DNA from: an uncultured Bacteroidota bacterium
GTDB lineage: Bacteria; Bacteroidota; Bacteroidia; Bacteroidales; P3
Direction of reading: 5' to 3'
Length of the DNA stretch: 64,000 bases
Assembly (NCBI GenBank): GCA_902771735.1
Contig: CACXXO010000002.1
Coordinates: 93,929 to 157,928, forward strand
Shown in pieces: positions 45,795 to 53,667 of the stretch. Within the stretch, counting starts at the first letter, position 1. Each line of letters begins with the position of its first letter. The position numbers and the translations under genes were made by a program. The notes beneath the pieces are model-generated. The model saw only the letters and a program-made list of their open reading frames with translations. It searched no databases and had not been told where the DNA came from.

Positions 45795-45902
45795 GTATTA
45801 TATTTGTTTTATTATAATAACGACGCCGAGGATGTTTTATTGTGATTAATTTAACAAAAAAATGCCCTCGGAAACGGTTAAGTTTCGGTTAGTGCTAACC
45901 AC

Positions 45903-45980
45903 CTATCAACCAGTAACCAACTCCCTACCAACTCCTACCACGGTAGGAGTTGGTAGGGAGTTGACAGGGCGTTGGTAGGG
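45903..45980. repeat. palindromic 11-nt-unit repeat, copy D
   Basis: Left CTATCAACCAG, TAACCAACTCC, CTACCAACTCC; centre TACC-AC-GGTA (45935-45944); right GGAGTTGGTAG, GGAGTTGACAG, GGCGTTGGTAG. It lies between the adk terminator and obgE. Confidence 0.9.
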
Positions 45981-46000
45981 TAATGGGCCTTAGTGGGTAC

Positions 46001-46033
46001 AAAAAAAACTCCGCTTGGTTGAAAGCGGAGTTT
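46001..46033 (-). terminator. intrinsic terminator after adk
   Basis: Minus strand AACTCCGCTT pairs with AAGCGGAGTT around a 6-nt loop, followed by eight T. Confidence 0.94.
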
Positions 46034-46055
46034 TGGGGTGGACCGTAGTCGGGTT

Positions 46056-46613
46056 TTAACCGATGGCCTGACGGATGCGGGCGGCGATGTCCTCGATGGT
46101 GCCGAGGCCGTCGACGACCTTCTGCTTGCCTTGCTTGGCGTAGTAGTCGGCCACGGGTTTGGTCTTGTTGTTGTACTCCTGCAGGCGGTTGTTGATGGTC
46201 TGCTCGTTGTCGTCGGCGCGGCCCTGAATCTTGGCACGCTCGAGCAGACGGCGCATCAACTCGTCTTTCGGCACCTCGAGCTGCACCATGCAGGTGAGTT
46301 CGCGGCCATGCTTGGCAAGGAGTTTGTCGAGGGTTTCTGCCTGAGCCACGGTGCGGGGGAAGCCGTCGAAGAGCATGCCCTTGGTGTCGGCGGAGATGGC
46401 TTTGTCCATCATCTCGACAACGATGTCGTCGCTCACCAGTTGGCCGTTGTCCATGATGTTTTTGATGCGCTTGCCGAGTTCGGTCTGGTCGGCAATTTCC
46501 TTGCGCAGCAGGTCACCTGTGGAGACATGGGTCAAGCCGTAGGTCTCAACGATGAAGTCGCTCTGGGTGCCCTTGCCGGCGCCGGGAGCTCCGAAAATAA
46601 CTATATTCTTCAT
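46056..46613 (-). CDS. adk: adenylate kinase
   Basis: 185 residues, short-lid form. P-loop GAPGAGKGTQ at 8-17, STGDLLRKEI, FDGFPRTVAQAE. Balances ATP, ADP and AMP. Its ATG overlaps the stop of the FKBP lipoprotein gene (ATGA), an unusual coupling of nucleotide metabolism with an envelope isomerase. Confidence 0.96.
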   Translation of the reverse strand: MKNIVIFGAPGAGKGTQSDFIVETYGLTHVSTGDLLRKEIADQTELGKRIKNIMDNGQLVSDDIVVEMMDKAISADTKGMLFDGFPRTVAQAETLDKLLAKHGRELTCMVQLEVPKDELMRRLLERAKIQGRADDNEQTINNRLQEYNNKTKPVADYYAKQGKQKVVDGLGTIEDIAARIRQAIG

Positions 46614-47524
46614 TTTACGCTAACAATTTCGATATCGAACACAAGGGGAGAGTAGGGAAGGATGACGGCACTCATCTGGCGGGGGCCATAGGCGAGGGCC
46701 GAGGGGATGACGAGCTGAAGGACAGTGCCTTCGGGCTGACCCATGACACCCTGTTCCCAACCCTCGATGAGCTTGTCGCGACCCACAACATAGGTCATGG
46801 GTTCGTAGGGACGCTGGGGATTGTAGACGTTGCCTTGACGGGCATCGCTTTCAACGCTGGAGTCAAAGATGGTGCCGTCGAGCAGGCGTCCGGTGTAGTT
46901 CACAGAGATTTCTTTGCCGGTGGCCACCTTGGGACCGTTGCCGCGCTTCTTGACGATGACATAGAGGCCGTCGGCTGTGGGCTTGGCAGTGATGTTGTTG
47001 TCCTTTATGTAGGCGGCGATGTCGTCGGGCTCGCTCTTCATGCGCTCATCCATCGAGTTGTTGAAGTTGAGGCGCTCCTGCTCCATTTCCTCGCGCGAGA
47101 CAATGTCCTGAAGGCTGATTTCGTAGTAGAGCTTCTGGCCGGTGCCTTCCTTGTAGTTGGCGGGCATCAGGTTGGGGTCGACGTACTTGGCAGCCGTGTC
47201 GGCATCCATGGCAAAGGTAGCCACGTCGCCCACATGCATCATCAGCAGACCCTCGCCAATCTTGATTTCGTAGTTGGGAGTGGCCTGGGCAATGCGGCGA
47301 GCCTCGCCTTTGTTAGTGAAGATGGTGGTGGTGTCGAAGCGAATCGTGAGCTCGCCCACCAGCACATCGCCTTCCTGGACCTGCTGGCCATCTTTGTTTT
47401 GTTTGTCGAACCTGTAATACAGGCCGTTGTCGGTTTTCTTGAAACCTTCCTTGTCGCCGTTACAGGCAACCATCATAGTTGCGGCAGCCACGAAAAGGGC
47501 GGCCATTTTGATACTTTTTTTCAT
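46610..47524 (-). CDS. FKBP-type peptidyl-prolyl isomerase lipoprotein
   Basis: 304 residues from ATG 47524 (MKKSIKMAALFVAAATMMVAC, cysteine 21). The N-terminal half is a degenerate FKBP-like unit, and residues about 190-300 are a full FKBP domain (ISVNYTGRLLDGTIFDSS, LIEGWEQGVMGQPEGT, IPSALAYG). Related to gliding-associated isomerases such as GldI. It lies 29 nt after the DHH/FKBP fusion gene. Confidence 0.9.
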   Translation of the reverse strand: MKKSIKMAALFVAAATMMVACNGDKEGFKKTDNGLYYRFDKQNKDGQQVQEGDVLVGELTIRFDTTTIFTNKGEARRIAQATPNYEIKIGEGLLMMHVGDVATFAMDADTAAKYVDPNLMPANYKEGTGQKLYYEISLQDIVSREEMEQERLNFNNSMDERMKSEPDDIAAYIKDNNITAKPTADGLYVIVKKRGNGPKVATGKEISVNYTGRLLDGTIFDSSVESDARQGNVYNPQRPYEPMTYVVGRDKLIEGWEQGVMGQPEGTVLQLVIPSALAYGPRQMSAVILPYSPLVFDIEIVSVK

Positions 47525-47553
47525 GGTATTTTTAATGTACATTAATTTATATT

Positions 47554-49110
47554 CTATTTGATTTTCAGATTCTTTGTCTTTTTCACCTTCATTATCTCCA
47601 TATCGCAGACAAGTACCATGCGACTTTTCACTCGGTGGCCGTCGCCAGCCACTCCGTAGGCTTGTTCCGAAGGAAGAATGGCCACGGCCTTGCTGCCTTC
47701 ATTGAGGGTGAGCAGGGCGGCATCAAGGCCGCGTGTGGGTTGCTGCCGGCCGGCAACGACGGTATCGGTCAGTTTCTCATAAACGATTGTGCCATTGATG
47801 GCTTCAACTCGGTAACGGAAGATAACACTGTCCTCATAAGCCACCTTGGGGCCGTTTCCGTGGAACGTTTCCATGATACGGGCTCCGCCAACCAGACGTT
47901 TCATCTGCCAGTCTCGACGCGACACATAAGCGTCGATTTGTGTTTCCTCACTGTGTGCGATAACGCGGTTGGCATTGATCAAGTTCTCTTTCAATGTGTC
48001 GCCTTTGGCAGGGTGGACTTCCACCACCGGCACATCGCCGCACGAGGATATGGTCAGGCATGCCACTATCATCGTGAGCAGTAGTCCGAGACGTTGCTTC
48101 ACTTTCTTCACCGTTTCGGCCAACGGGAGGTGGCTTGTAGCGCCGGCGGCACGCTCGTGTCCGCCTCCGTCGAAGAGGCTTGCGGCCAACTGATTGACAT
48201 CGGTATGGCATTTGGAGCGCAACGAAAGACGCACCCGGTCGTCCTCTTCACGGATGAGCACGGCGCAGTCTATCATATGGAGTTTCATTACCTCGTTGAT
48301 AAGACCCGTGAGTTCCGAACTCTCAACATGGTAACGTTCCATGTCTTCCTTGCGGATGACCATCACCGCGGCTTCTTTCTCCGGGTATACCTCCAAGAGT
48401 TCACTCATGGCGTGACCAAAGAACTTCAGCCTATTGACGGTGAAAACATTTTTTATTTGGCGGTTGATGTCCATGGGGTCGATACCCATCTGCGACAACT
48501 CGGCGGCAGCCAGATAGACGCTCTTTTGGCGGTTGCTGTAGCTGAAGGTGCCGGTGTCGGTACAGATGCCGGTGAAGAGACTCTTGGCGGCATCGGCGTC
48601 GATGGCCTCGCGGCCAAAGGTGATGCTGGTAGCCCAGAAAATCAGTTCACAGGTGCTCGATATATCAGGGTCGGAGACCACAATGTCAAAACTTTCGCGG
48701 GCAGGATTGATATGGTGGTCGAAAAGGATTCTGGGAACTTTTGTCGCACGCAGGCTGTCGGCCAGCACACCCGTGCGGTCGAGGGTGCTGAGGTCCATGC
48801 AGACTATCAGGTCGGCTTCGGCAATGGCTTTGCTACAACGTTCGCCATCCGTTTTCCCATTGAGAATAATGTCGGTATGAGGCAGCCAAAGCAGGTCGTC
48901 GGGGCAGCCGTCGGGCAGCATGGGCGTGAGTTTGGCGCAGCTTACATGCGAAAGAATGGCATACATGGCCGTCAGCGACCCAACAGCGTCGCCATCGGCA
49001 TTGGTGTGGGCTGTCATGACAATGCTATGAGCATTGCCGACCATCTGTCGCAATTCTTCAACGCTCCAGCCATCGACAAATCCAACCGTATTGTTGCATT
49101 CAATCTTCAT
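47554..49110 (-). CDS. DHH/DHHA1 phosphoesterase fused in frame to a lipoprotein-type FKBP domain
   Basis: About 518 residues. The first 335 are a complete NrnA-like phosphoesterase (oligoribonuclease/pAp phosphatase): TAHTNADGDAVGS, MDLSTLDRTG, FDHHINP and DHHA1 ending GGGHERAAGATS. Then, without a stop, comes KKVKQRLGLLLTMIVACLT with ISSCG, a lipoprotein signal, followed by an FKBP-like domain (GNGPKVAYEDSVIFRYRVEA, LPSEQAYG). GTG codons at 48109-48111 and 48100-48102 could start a separate lipoprotein. Start 49110 chosen; 49116 is possible. Confidence 0.85.
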   Translation of the reverse strand: MKIECNNTVGFVDGWSVEELRQMVGNAHSIVMTAHTNADGDAVGSLTAMYAILSHVSCAKLTPMLPDGCPDDLLWLPHTDIILNGKTDGERCSKAIAEADLIVCMDLSTLDRTGVLADSLRATKVPRILFDHHINPARESFDIVVSDPDISSTCELIFWATSITFGREAIDADAAKSLFTGICTDTGTFSYSNRQKSVYLAAAELSQMGIDPMDINRQIKNVFTVNRLKFFGHAMSELLEVYPEKEAAVMVIRKEDMERYHVESSELTGLINEVMKLHMIDCAVLIREEDDRVRLSLRSKCHTDVNQLAASLFDGGGHERAAGATSHLPLAETVKKVKQRLGLLLTMIVACLTISSCGDVPVVEVHPAKGDTLKENLINANRVIAHSEETQIDAYVSRRDWQMKRLVGGARIMETFHGNGPKVAYEDSVIFRYRVEAINGTIVYEKLTDTVVAGRQQPTRGLDAALLTLNEGSKAVAILPSEQAYGVAGDGHRVKSRMVLVCDMEIMKVKKTKNLKIK

Positions 49111-49155
49111 GTACATCAAACAATTACGTTATCTTTCCCGTACGGAATCCGAATG

Positions 49156-49163
49156 CAAAGATA
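49156..49163 (-). promoter_or_regulatory. -7 box upstream of the DHH/FKBP gene
   Basis: Minus strand TATCTTTG (TAnnTTTG) 45 nt before the chosen start, in the short gap after prfB. Confidence 0.6.
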
Positions 49164-49202
49164 CGATTTTTCCCGTATATTTTATGATATAAATGTAAAA
49201 AA

Positions 49203-50315
49203 TTAGTTCTCCGCTCCGAACTCCATCAAATAAGCTTTGATAAACTCGTCGATATGGCCGTCCATAACGCCGGAAACATCGGAGGTCTGATAGTTGGTGC
49301 GGTGGTCTTTCACTCGTCGGTCGTCCATGACATAGGAGCGAATCTGCGAACCCCATTCAATTTTTTTCTGATTGGCCTTGATTTTGTCTTTCTCTTCCAT
49401 GCGGTGCTTGAGCTCACGGTCGTAGAGCTGCGAGCGGAGGAGGCGCATGGCGTTCTCCTTGTTCTTGGGCTGGTCGCGGGTCTCGGTGTTCTCGATGAGG
49501 ATTTCCTCTTCCTCGCCGGTGTAGGGGTCCTTGTACTGGTAGCGCAGGCGCACGCCCGACTCGACCTTGTTGACGTTCTGTCCGCCGGCGCCGCCGCTGC
49601 GGAAAGTATCCCATGAGAGTTTCGACATATCAACCACCACTTCAATAGAGTCGTCCACAAGCGGTGTAACACTGACACTTGTAAAACTCGTCATGCGCTT
49701 ACCTTGAGCATTGAAAGGAGAGACACGCACCAGGCGATGAACACCGGTTTCGGACTTGAGGTAACCATAAGCAAACTCGCCTTCGATTTGCAACGTACAA
49801 CTCTTGATTCCCGCGCCGTCACCGTCGAGACTGTTGGAAACAACCACCTTGTAGCCGTGGGTCTCGGCATAGCGTATGTACATGCGCATAAGCATCTCGG
49901 CCCAGTCTTGGGCTTCAACGCCACCTGCACCGGCATTGATGCTGAGGACGGCATCGAGACGGTCGCTGTCATTGCGCAGCATGTTCTTGAATTCCAAGTC
50001 CTCGACTTTCTTTTGTGTAATAGCAATCTGAGCTACGAGCTCCTCCTCGGTAGCGTCGCCGGCATCGAAGAATTCACCCATCACTTCGAGGTCGCCACAA
50101 GCGTTCTCGACATCTTTATAGGCTGTCACCCAGTTCTTTTTGGCATTGATTCCTTTTACCACCTTCTGGGCTTCCTTGGGGTCGCTCCAAAAGTCGGGGG
50201 CTTCGGTCTTTTTCTCCTCTTGGGCAATCCATGCGGCGGTAGTGTCGATGTCAAGGAATTTCTTCAATGCGTCCTTGCGCGCGACGAGATCTTTTATCTG
50301 TTCCTGGTTGGTCAT
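49203..50315 (-). CDS. prfB: peptide chain release factor 2
   Basis: 370 residues; terminates at UGA and UAA. The GGQ motif is in RSGGAGGQNVNKVESG and the recognition motif is SPF in HRLVRVSPFNAQG. The N-terminal region reads KKFLDIDTTAAW in a single frame, so the CTT-TGA programmed frameshift of many prfB genes is absent (the site is CTTGAC). The start is 17 nt after the SRP RNA 3' end. Confidence 0.96.
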   Translation of the reverse strand: MTNQEQIKDLVARKDALKKFLDIDTTAAWIAQEEKKTEAPDFWSDPKEAQKVVKGINAKKNWVTAYKDVENACGDLEVMGEFFDAGDATEEELVAQIAITQKKVEDLEFKNMLRNDSDRLDAVLSINAGAGGVEAQDWAEMLMRMYIRYAETHGYKVVVSNSLDGDGAGIKSCTLQIEGEFAYGYLKSETGVHRLVRVSPFNAQGKRMTSFTSVSVTPLVDDSIEVVVDMSKLSWDTFRSGGAGGQNVNKVESGVRLRYQYKDPYTGEEEEILIENTETRDQPKNKENAMRLLRSQLYDRELKHRMEEKDKIKANQKKIEWGSQIRSYVMDDRRVKDHRTNYQTSDVSGVMDGHIDEFIKAYLMEFGAEN

Positions 50316-50329
50316 ATATGTACATTAAA

Positions 50330-50430
50330 AAAGGGCAAGCTGTTTATATCGCACCGCTACAACCAAACACCCTTGCTGTATTCCTACCCTGGGGGATTCA
50401 ATGGGAGCTGGTCGTATAAGACTTGCCCCT
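50330..50430 (-). ncRNA. ffs: signal recognition particle RNA, small bacterial (4.5S) type
   Basis: On the minus strand a GGGCAAG/CTTGCCC closing stem (50422-50428 with 50333-50339) brackets a stem ending in CCCAGGGTAGGAATACAGCA, which contains the GGAA tetraloop and the asymmetric AGCA bulge that bind Ffh. The length of about 100 nt fits. A T-run follows immediately (50327-50332). A good promoter lies upstream. It delivers nascent membrane proteins to FtsY with Ffh. Confidence 0.9.
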
Positions 50431-50477
50431 CTGAGGTTTGTGGAGTTATTCTATTACTCCATTGCCTTTACGAGTTG

Positions 50478-50508
50478 CAAAGATACGACTTTTTTTTTAT
50501 CCTGCAAA
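50478..50508 (-). promoter_or_regulatory. promoter of the SRP RNA
   Basis: Minus strand TTTG (50505-50508), 19-nt spacer, TATCTTTG (50478-50485). It is the clearest -33/-7 pair in the window. Confidence 0.75.
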
Positions 50509-50509
50509 A

Positions 50510-51862
50510 TTATTCTGCAAAATACTTGTAGAACAGTGGTATCGTCTCGATGCCCTTGAAGAACTGCTGCAGGGGGTAGTTCTCGTTGGGGGCGTGGATG
50601 TCGTCGCTGGCCAGGCCGAAGCCCATGAGGATGCTCTTGAGGCCCAGTATCTTCTCGAAGCCGGCAACGATGGGGATGCTGCCGCCGCTGCGGGTGGGGA
50701 TGGGGCGCTTGCCGAAGGTGTCGGTCATAGCCTTTTCGGCGGCCTTGTAGGCTTTGAGCTCCAAGGGACTGACGTAGGCGGCGCCGCCGTGGCAGGGCGT
50801 GACCTTCACGGTGACGTAGTCGGGAGCTACGCTCTCGAAGTAGTTCTTGAACATCTCGCTTATCTTCTCGAAGTCCTGGTTGGCCACCAGACGGGTGCTT
50901 ATCTTGGCATAAGCCTTGCTGGGGAGAACGGTCTTGGTGCCCTCGCCGGTGTGGCCGCCCCAGATGCCGCACACATCGAGGCAGGGACGGATGCCGGTGC
51001 GCTCCTTGGTGGTGTAGCCTTTTTCGCCCTTCAATGCCTTGACGCCGAGGTCCTTCTTATACTGTTCCTCGTCGAAGGGAGCCTGTGCCATGAGGGCGCG
51101 CTCCTCGTCGCTGAGCACCAGCACGTCGTCGTAGAAGCCGGGAATGGTGATGTGGCCGTTCTCGTCGTGCAGGTCGGCAATCATCTTGCAGAGCACGTTG
51201 ATGGGGTTGGCCACAGCGCCGCCGAAGATGCCGCTGTGAAGGTCATGGTTGGCGCCGGTCACCTCCACCTCCCAGTAGCAGAGGCCGCGGAGGCCGCTGG
51301 TAATCGAGGGCACGTCGGGGGCAATCATCGAGGTGTCGCTCACCAGGATGACGTCGGCTTTTAATAAATCCTTGTTCTTCTCGCAGAAGCCGTAGAGGCT
51401 GCCACTGCCAATCTCCTCCTCGCCCTCGAGCATGAACTTGACGTTGCAGGGCAGCTGGTTGGTGCGCACCATGTATTCGAAGGCTTTGGCGTGCATGAAG
51501 CTCTGACCCTTGTCGTCGTCGGCACCACGGGCCCAGATGTAGCCGTCCTTGACCACCGGCTCGAAGGGCTGCGTGCGCCACAGCTCGAGCGGCGCCACGG
51601 GCATCACGTCGTAGTGGCCGTAGACCAACACGGTGGGTTTCTTCGGGTCTATAATCTTCTCGCCATAGACCACGGGGTTACCGTCGGTGGGCATCACCTC
51701 TGCCTTGTCTGCACCTGCCGCAAGCAGCAGCTCTTTCCAGCGCTCGGCGCAGCGCACCATGTCGGGCTTGTGCTCCTGCTCAGAGCTGATGGAAGGAATA
51801 CGGATTAAAGAGAAAAGTTCTTCAAGAAAACGATCTTTGTTCTGTTCAATGTATTGTTTCAT
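50510..51862 (-). CDS. M20-family dipeptidase
   Basis: 450-residue zinc peptidase of the carnosinase/dipeptidase branch. Metal ligands are in VYGHYDVMP, GADDDKGQ, EGEEEIGSGS and SDTSM, and the lid domain starts near SGLRGLCYW. Cytosolic, degrades dipeptides. It lies 25 nt downstream of the cysteine-rich membrane protein gene and may share its transcript. Confidence 0.94.
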   Translation of the reverse strand: MKQYIEQNKDRFLEELFSLIRIPSISSEQEHKPDMVRCAERWKELLLAAGADKAEVMPTDGNPVVYGEKIIDPKKPTVLVYGHYDVMPVAPLELWRTQPFEPVVKDGYIWARGADDDKGQSFMHAKAFEYMVRTNQLPCNVKFMLEGEEEIGSGSLYGFCEKNKDLLKADVILVSDTSMIAPDVPSITSGLRGLCYWEVEVTGANHDLHSGIFGGAVANPINVLCKMIADLHDENGHITIPGFYDDVLVLSDEERALMAQAPFDEEQYKKDLGVKALKGEKGYTTKERTGIRPCLDVCGIWGGHTGEGTKTVLPSKAYAKISTRLVANQDFEKISEMFKNYFESVAPDYVTVKVTPCHGGAAYVSPLELKAYKAAEKAMTDTFGKRPIPTRSGGSIPIVAGFEKILGLKSILMGFGLASDDIHAPNENYPLQQFFKGIETIPLFYKYFAE

Positions 51863-51887
51863 GATATATTATTGTTTGATTATTTTT

Positions 51888-52760
51888 CTATCTGACAATG
51901 ACTTTCACGCCCTCGCGTTCCATCTGTTGGGAGGGACCGTTAGGATCCAGCTCTATCATAGGGATGGTGGACATTCCAATAATAATTTCCTCGGGCAGCG
52001 GTGCGTCGAGCGACATCAATTGAAGGTCTACCACAGTGAAACCCGTCTCTTTTACCTTGATTCCAACCTTCTCATAGAGAAGGTAGCCAACGGAAGACAC
52101 TTTCATGTCATAGGTTCCGGGGTCGAGGCCTTCAATAAGATAGTTGCCGGTGGAGTCAGAAATCTCTTTCGCGAAGAAATTTTCCTCGCCGTCTTTGTAA
52201 AGCAGCACATTGGCGTATGGTACAGGATTTCCAACTTGGTCTTTGATGAGGCCCTTGATTTTGCCTGTGGCGTTTAACGAAACACTTTTGTGGATGGGTA
52301 ACACCGTCGGCAGGGTGTCCACCGGGATGTATTTTATTTTTTGGGGGTCATCCGAAATATACCCCATAAAATATTCACCTGATGGAATCTCAATGATTGG
52401 AATGTTTTCTGCATTCTTCGTGCTGATGGTGTCCTGCGCCGTGGCGGCACCCGGCGCGGCCAACCCCAACGCCAACCCGGCGACGGTGGCCACCTTTCCG
52501 AGCTTTATCCTCTCGGCCAGAGTGTTTTCCAAATACCGCACCTCGGCCTCGCACCGCGGGCAGGTCCCGAGGCACTCACCCTTGTAGGTGCACTCCTTAA
52601 TCTCCAGAGGGATGTCATTTTCCTCGGCGATGCGTCGCCGCACCTCCTTTAGTGCTTCGCACAAGACCTTTCCTCGGCTCGACAAAACAAAACGTTTTTT
52701 GCTCTGCTCTCGCTCCTCTGAAAGGTTTAACTGCTTGCAGATGTTCTTCCCGTGGTTCAT
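51888..52760 (-). CDS. membrane-anchored protein: Cys-rich cytoplasmic segment plus carboxypeptidase-like domain
   Basis: 290 residues from ATG 52760. Residues 1-85 are charged and contain four cysteines (C57, C63, C67, C70; ECTYKGECLGTCPRCEAEVR) that could bind zinc. A hydrophobic helix is at 88-108, and residues about 152-240 are a CarboxypepD_reg-like fold (GKIKGLIKDQVGNPVPYANV). Between CKQL and KEVRRRIAEEN it carries about 25 residues (including SKKRFVLSSRG) that look inserted compared with relatives I recall. Confidence 0.7.
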   Translation of the reverse strand: MNHGKNICKQLNLSEEREQSKKRFVLSSRGKVLCEALKEVRRRIAEENDIPLEIKECTYKGECLGTCPRCEAEVRYLENTLAERIKLGKVATVAGLALGLAAPGAATAQDTISTKNAENIPIIEIPSGEYFMGYISDDPQKIKYIPVDTLPTVLPIHKSVSLNATGKIKGLIKDQVGNPVPYANVLLYKDGEENFFAKEISDSTGNYLIEGLDPGTYDMKVSSVGYLLYEKVGIKVKETGFTVVDLQLMSLDAPLPEEIIIGMSTIPMIELDPNGPSQQMEREGVKVIVR

Positions 52761-52850
52761 TTTTACAATAAAAACATAAATAATAACGTCGAAGGGATAA
52801 TTATATTGTGCCGGGAGGGAAATTGTTAAAATCATCTTGGGTCGAAATGC

Positions 52851-52938
52851 CTACGAAGGCCTTACCAACACCCTACCAACTCCTACCATGGTAGGAGTTG
52901 GTTAGGAGTTGGTAGGGAGATGGTAGGTGGTTTATACG
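52851..52938. repeat. palindromic 11-nt-unit repeat, copy E
   Basis: Left CTACGAAGGCC, TTACCAACACC, CTACCAACTCC; centre TACC-AT-GGTA (perfectly self-complementary, 52884-52893); right GGAGTTGGTTA, GGAGTTGGTAG, GGAGATGGTAG. It lies between the YqiA terminator and the Cys-rich protein gene in the gap 52761-53042, which holds no other feature. Confidence 0.9.
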
Positions 52939-52963
52939 TCTGAGGTAGTTGGTGTTAGGCATG

Positions 52964-52994
52964 AAAAAAGGCGCCCGATATCCGTCGGGCGCCT
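52964..52994 (-). terminator. intrinsic terminator of the der-trxA-DUF58-yqiA transcript
   Basis: Minus strand AGGCGCCCGA pairs with TCGGGCGCCT around a 6-nt loop, followed by six T. Confidence 0.94.
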
Positions 52995-53042
52995 GAGGGT
53001 GGTATTTCGTTCCGGTTTTAACACTTTTTTTGTTAAAGGAAT

Positions 53043-53660
53043 TCAGCTGCCGGAAAGGATTTTCGAAAGCATTTTGGCGGCGGGCTGGTTGAGGCGGTGT
53101 CCGAACTTGTCGCACCAGTGAATCTCGTAGCCGAGGCGTTGCAGCGCGGCGGCGTTCTGCTTGGCGGGTTCGCGGCCCACCAGCTCGTCGTCGGTGGAGA
53201 AGAGCGCTACCATACGTTTCGCGGCTCGCGGGGTGCGCTGGTCGCGGAGGACCATGTAGCGTTTCACGAGGGGTTCGTCGATGGTGTATTCGGTGGCACC
53301 GTCCTCGCGCTCGCAGTGATAAGGATGTTTGCCATAGCCTATGCGGCGCAGGGTGGTCTCGATGTTATAGGTGGGGTTGATGGCGACCTTGACAGCCTCG
53401 GGAGCGTCGAGATAGAGCAGGTAAAGTCCGCCGAGCGAGGTGCCTGCGATGAGGGCGGGGGAGAAGACGTTGACATAATCCTCCAAAATGGCCATGGCCT
53501 CGTCGGGTTCCACGGGCAGTTCGGGCGAGAGCCACTCGTAGCCGTCGAGGTAGTGGCCGAGCGACGACTTGGTGCCGCTCTTGGCTCCGCTGCCCATGCC
53601 GTGGACATAGAGCGCGTAGGGCTTTTCCTTGGGCATATAGGCATAGGGGTCGTAGCTCAT
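53043..53660 (-). CDS. YqiA/YcfP-type alpha/beta-hydrolase
   Basis: 205 residues. N-terminal YALYVHGMGSGAKSGTKSS and the nucleophile elbow GTSLGG match the YqiA/YcfP esterase family, with a C-terminal histidine in DKFGHRLNQP. Substrate unknown, possibly an acyl ester. Last gene of the operon. Confidence 0.85.
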   Translation of the reverse strand: MSYDPYAYMPKEKPYALYVHGMGSGAKSGTKSSLGHYLDGYEWLSPELPVEPDEAMAILEDYVNVFSPALIAGTSLGGLYLLYLDAPEAVKVAINPTYNIETTLRRIGYGKHPYHCEREDGATEYTIDEPLVKRYMVLRDQRTPRAAKRMVALFSTDDELVGREPAKQNAAALQRLGYEIHWCDKFGHRLNQPAAKMLSKILSGS

Positions 53661-53667
53661 AGGTGGC

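Noticed and set aside
48094-49206. 370-codon open frame antisense to the DHH/FKBP gene
   Set aside because: Shadow of a conserved gene with DHH motifs.
13055-52938. The five palindromes as a CRISPR array
   Set aside because: Copies are 6-14 kb apart, palindromic and variable, with no spacers and no cas genes.
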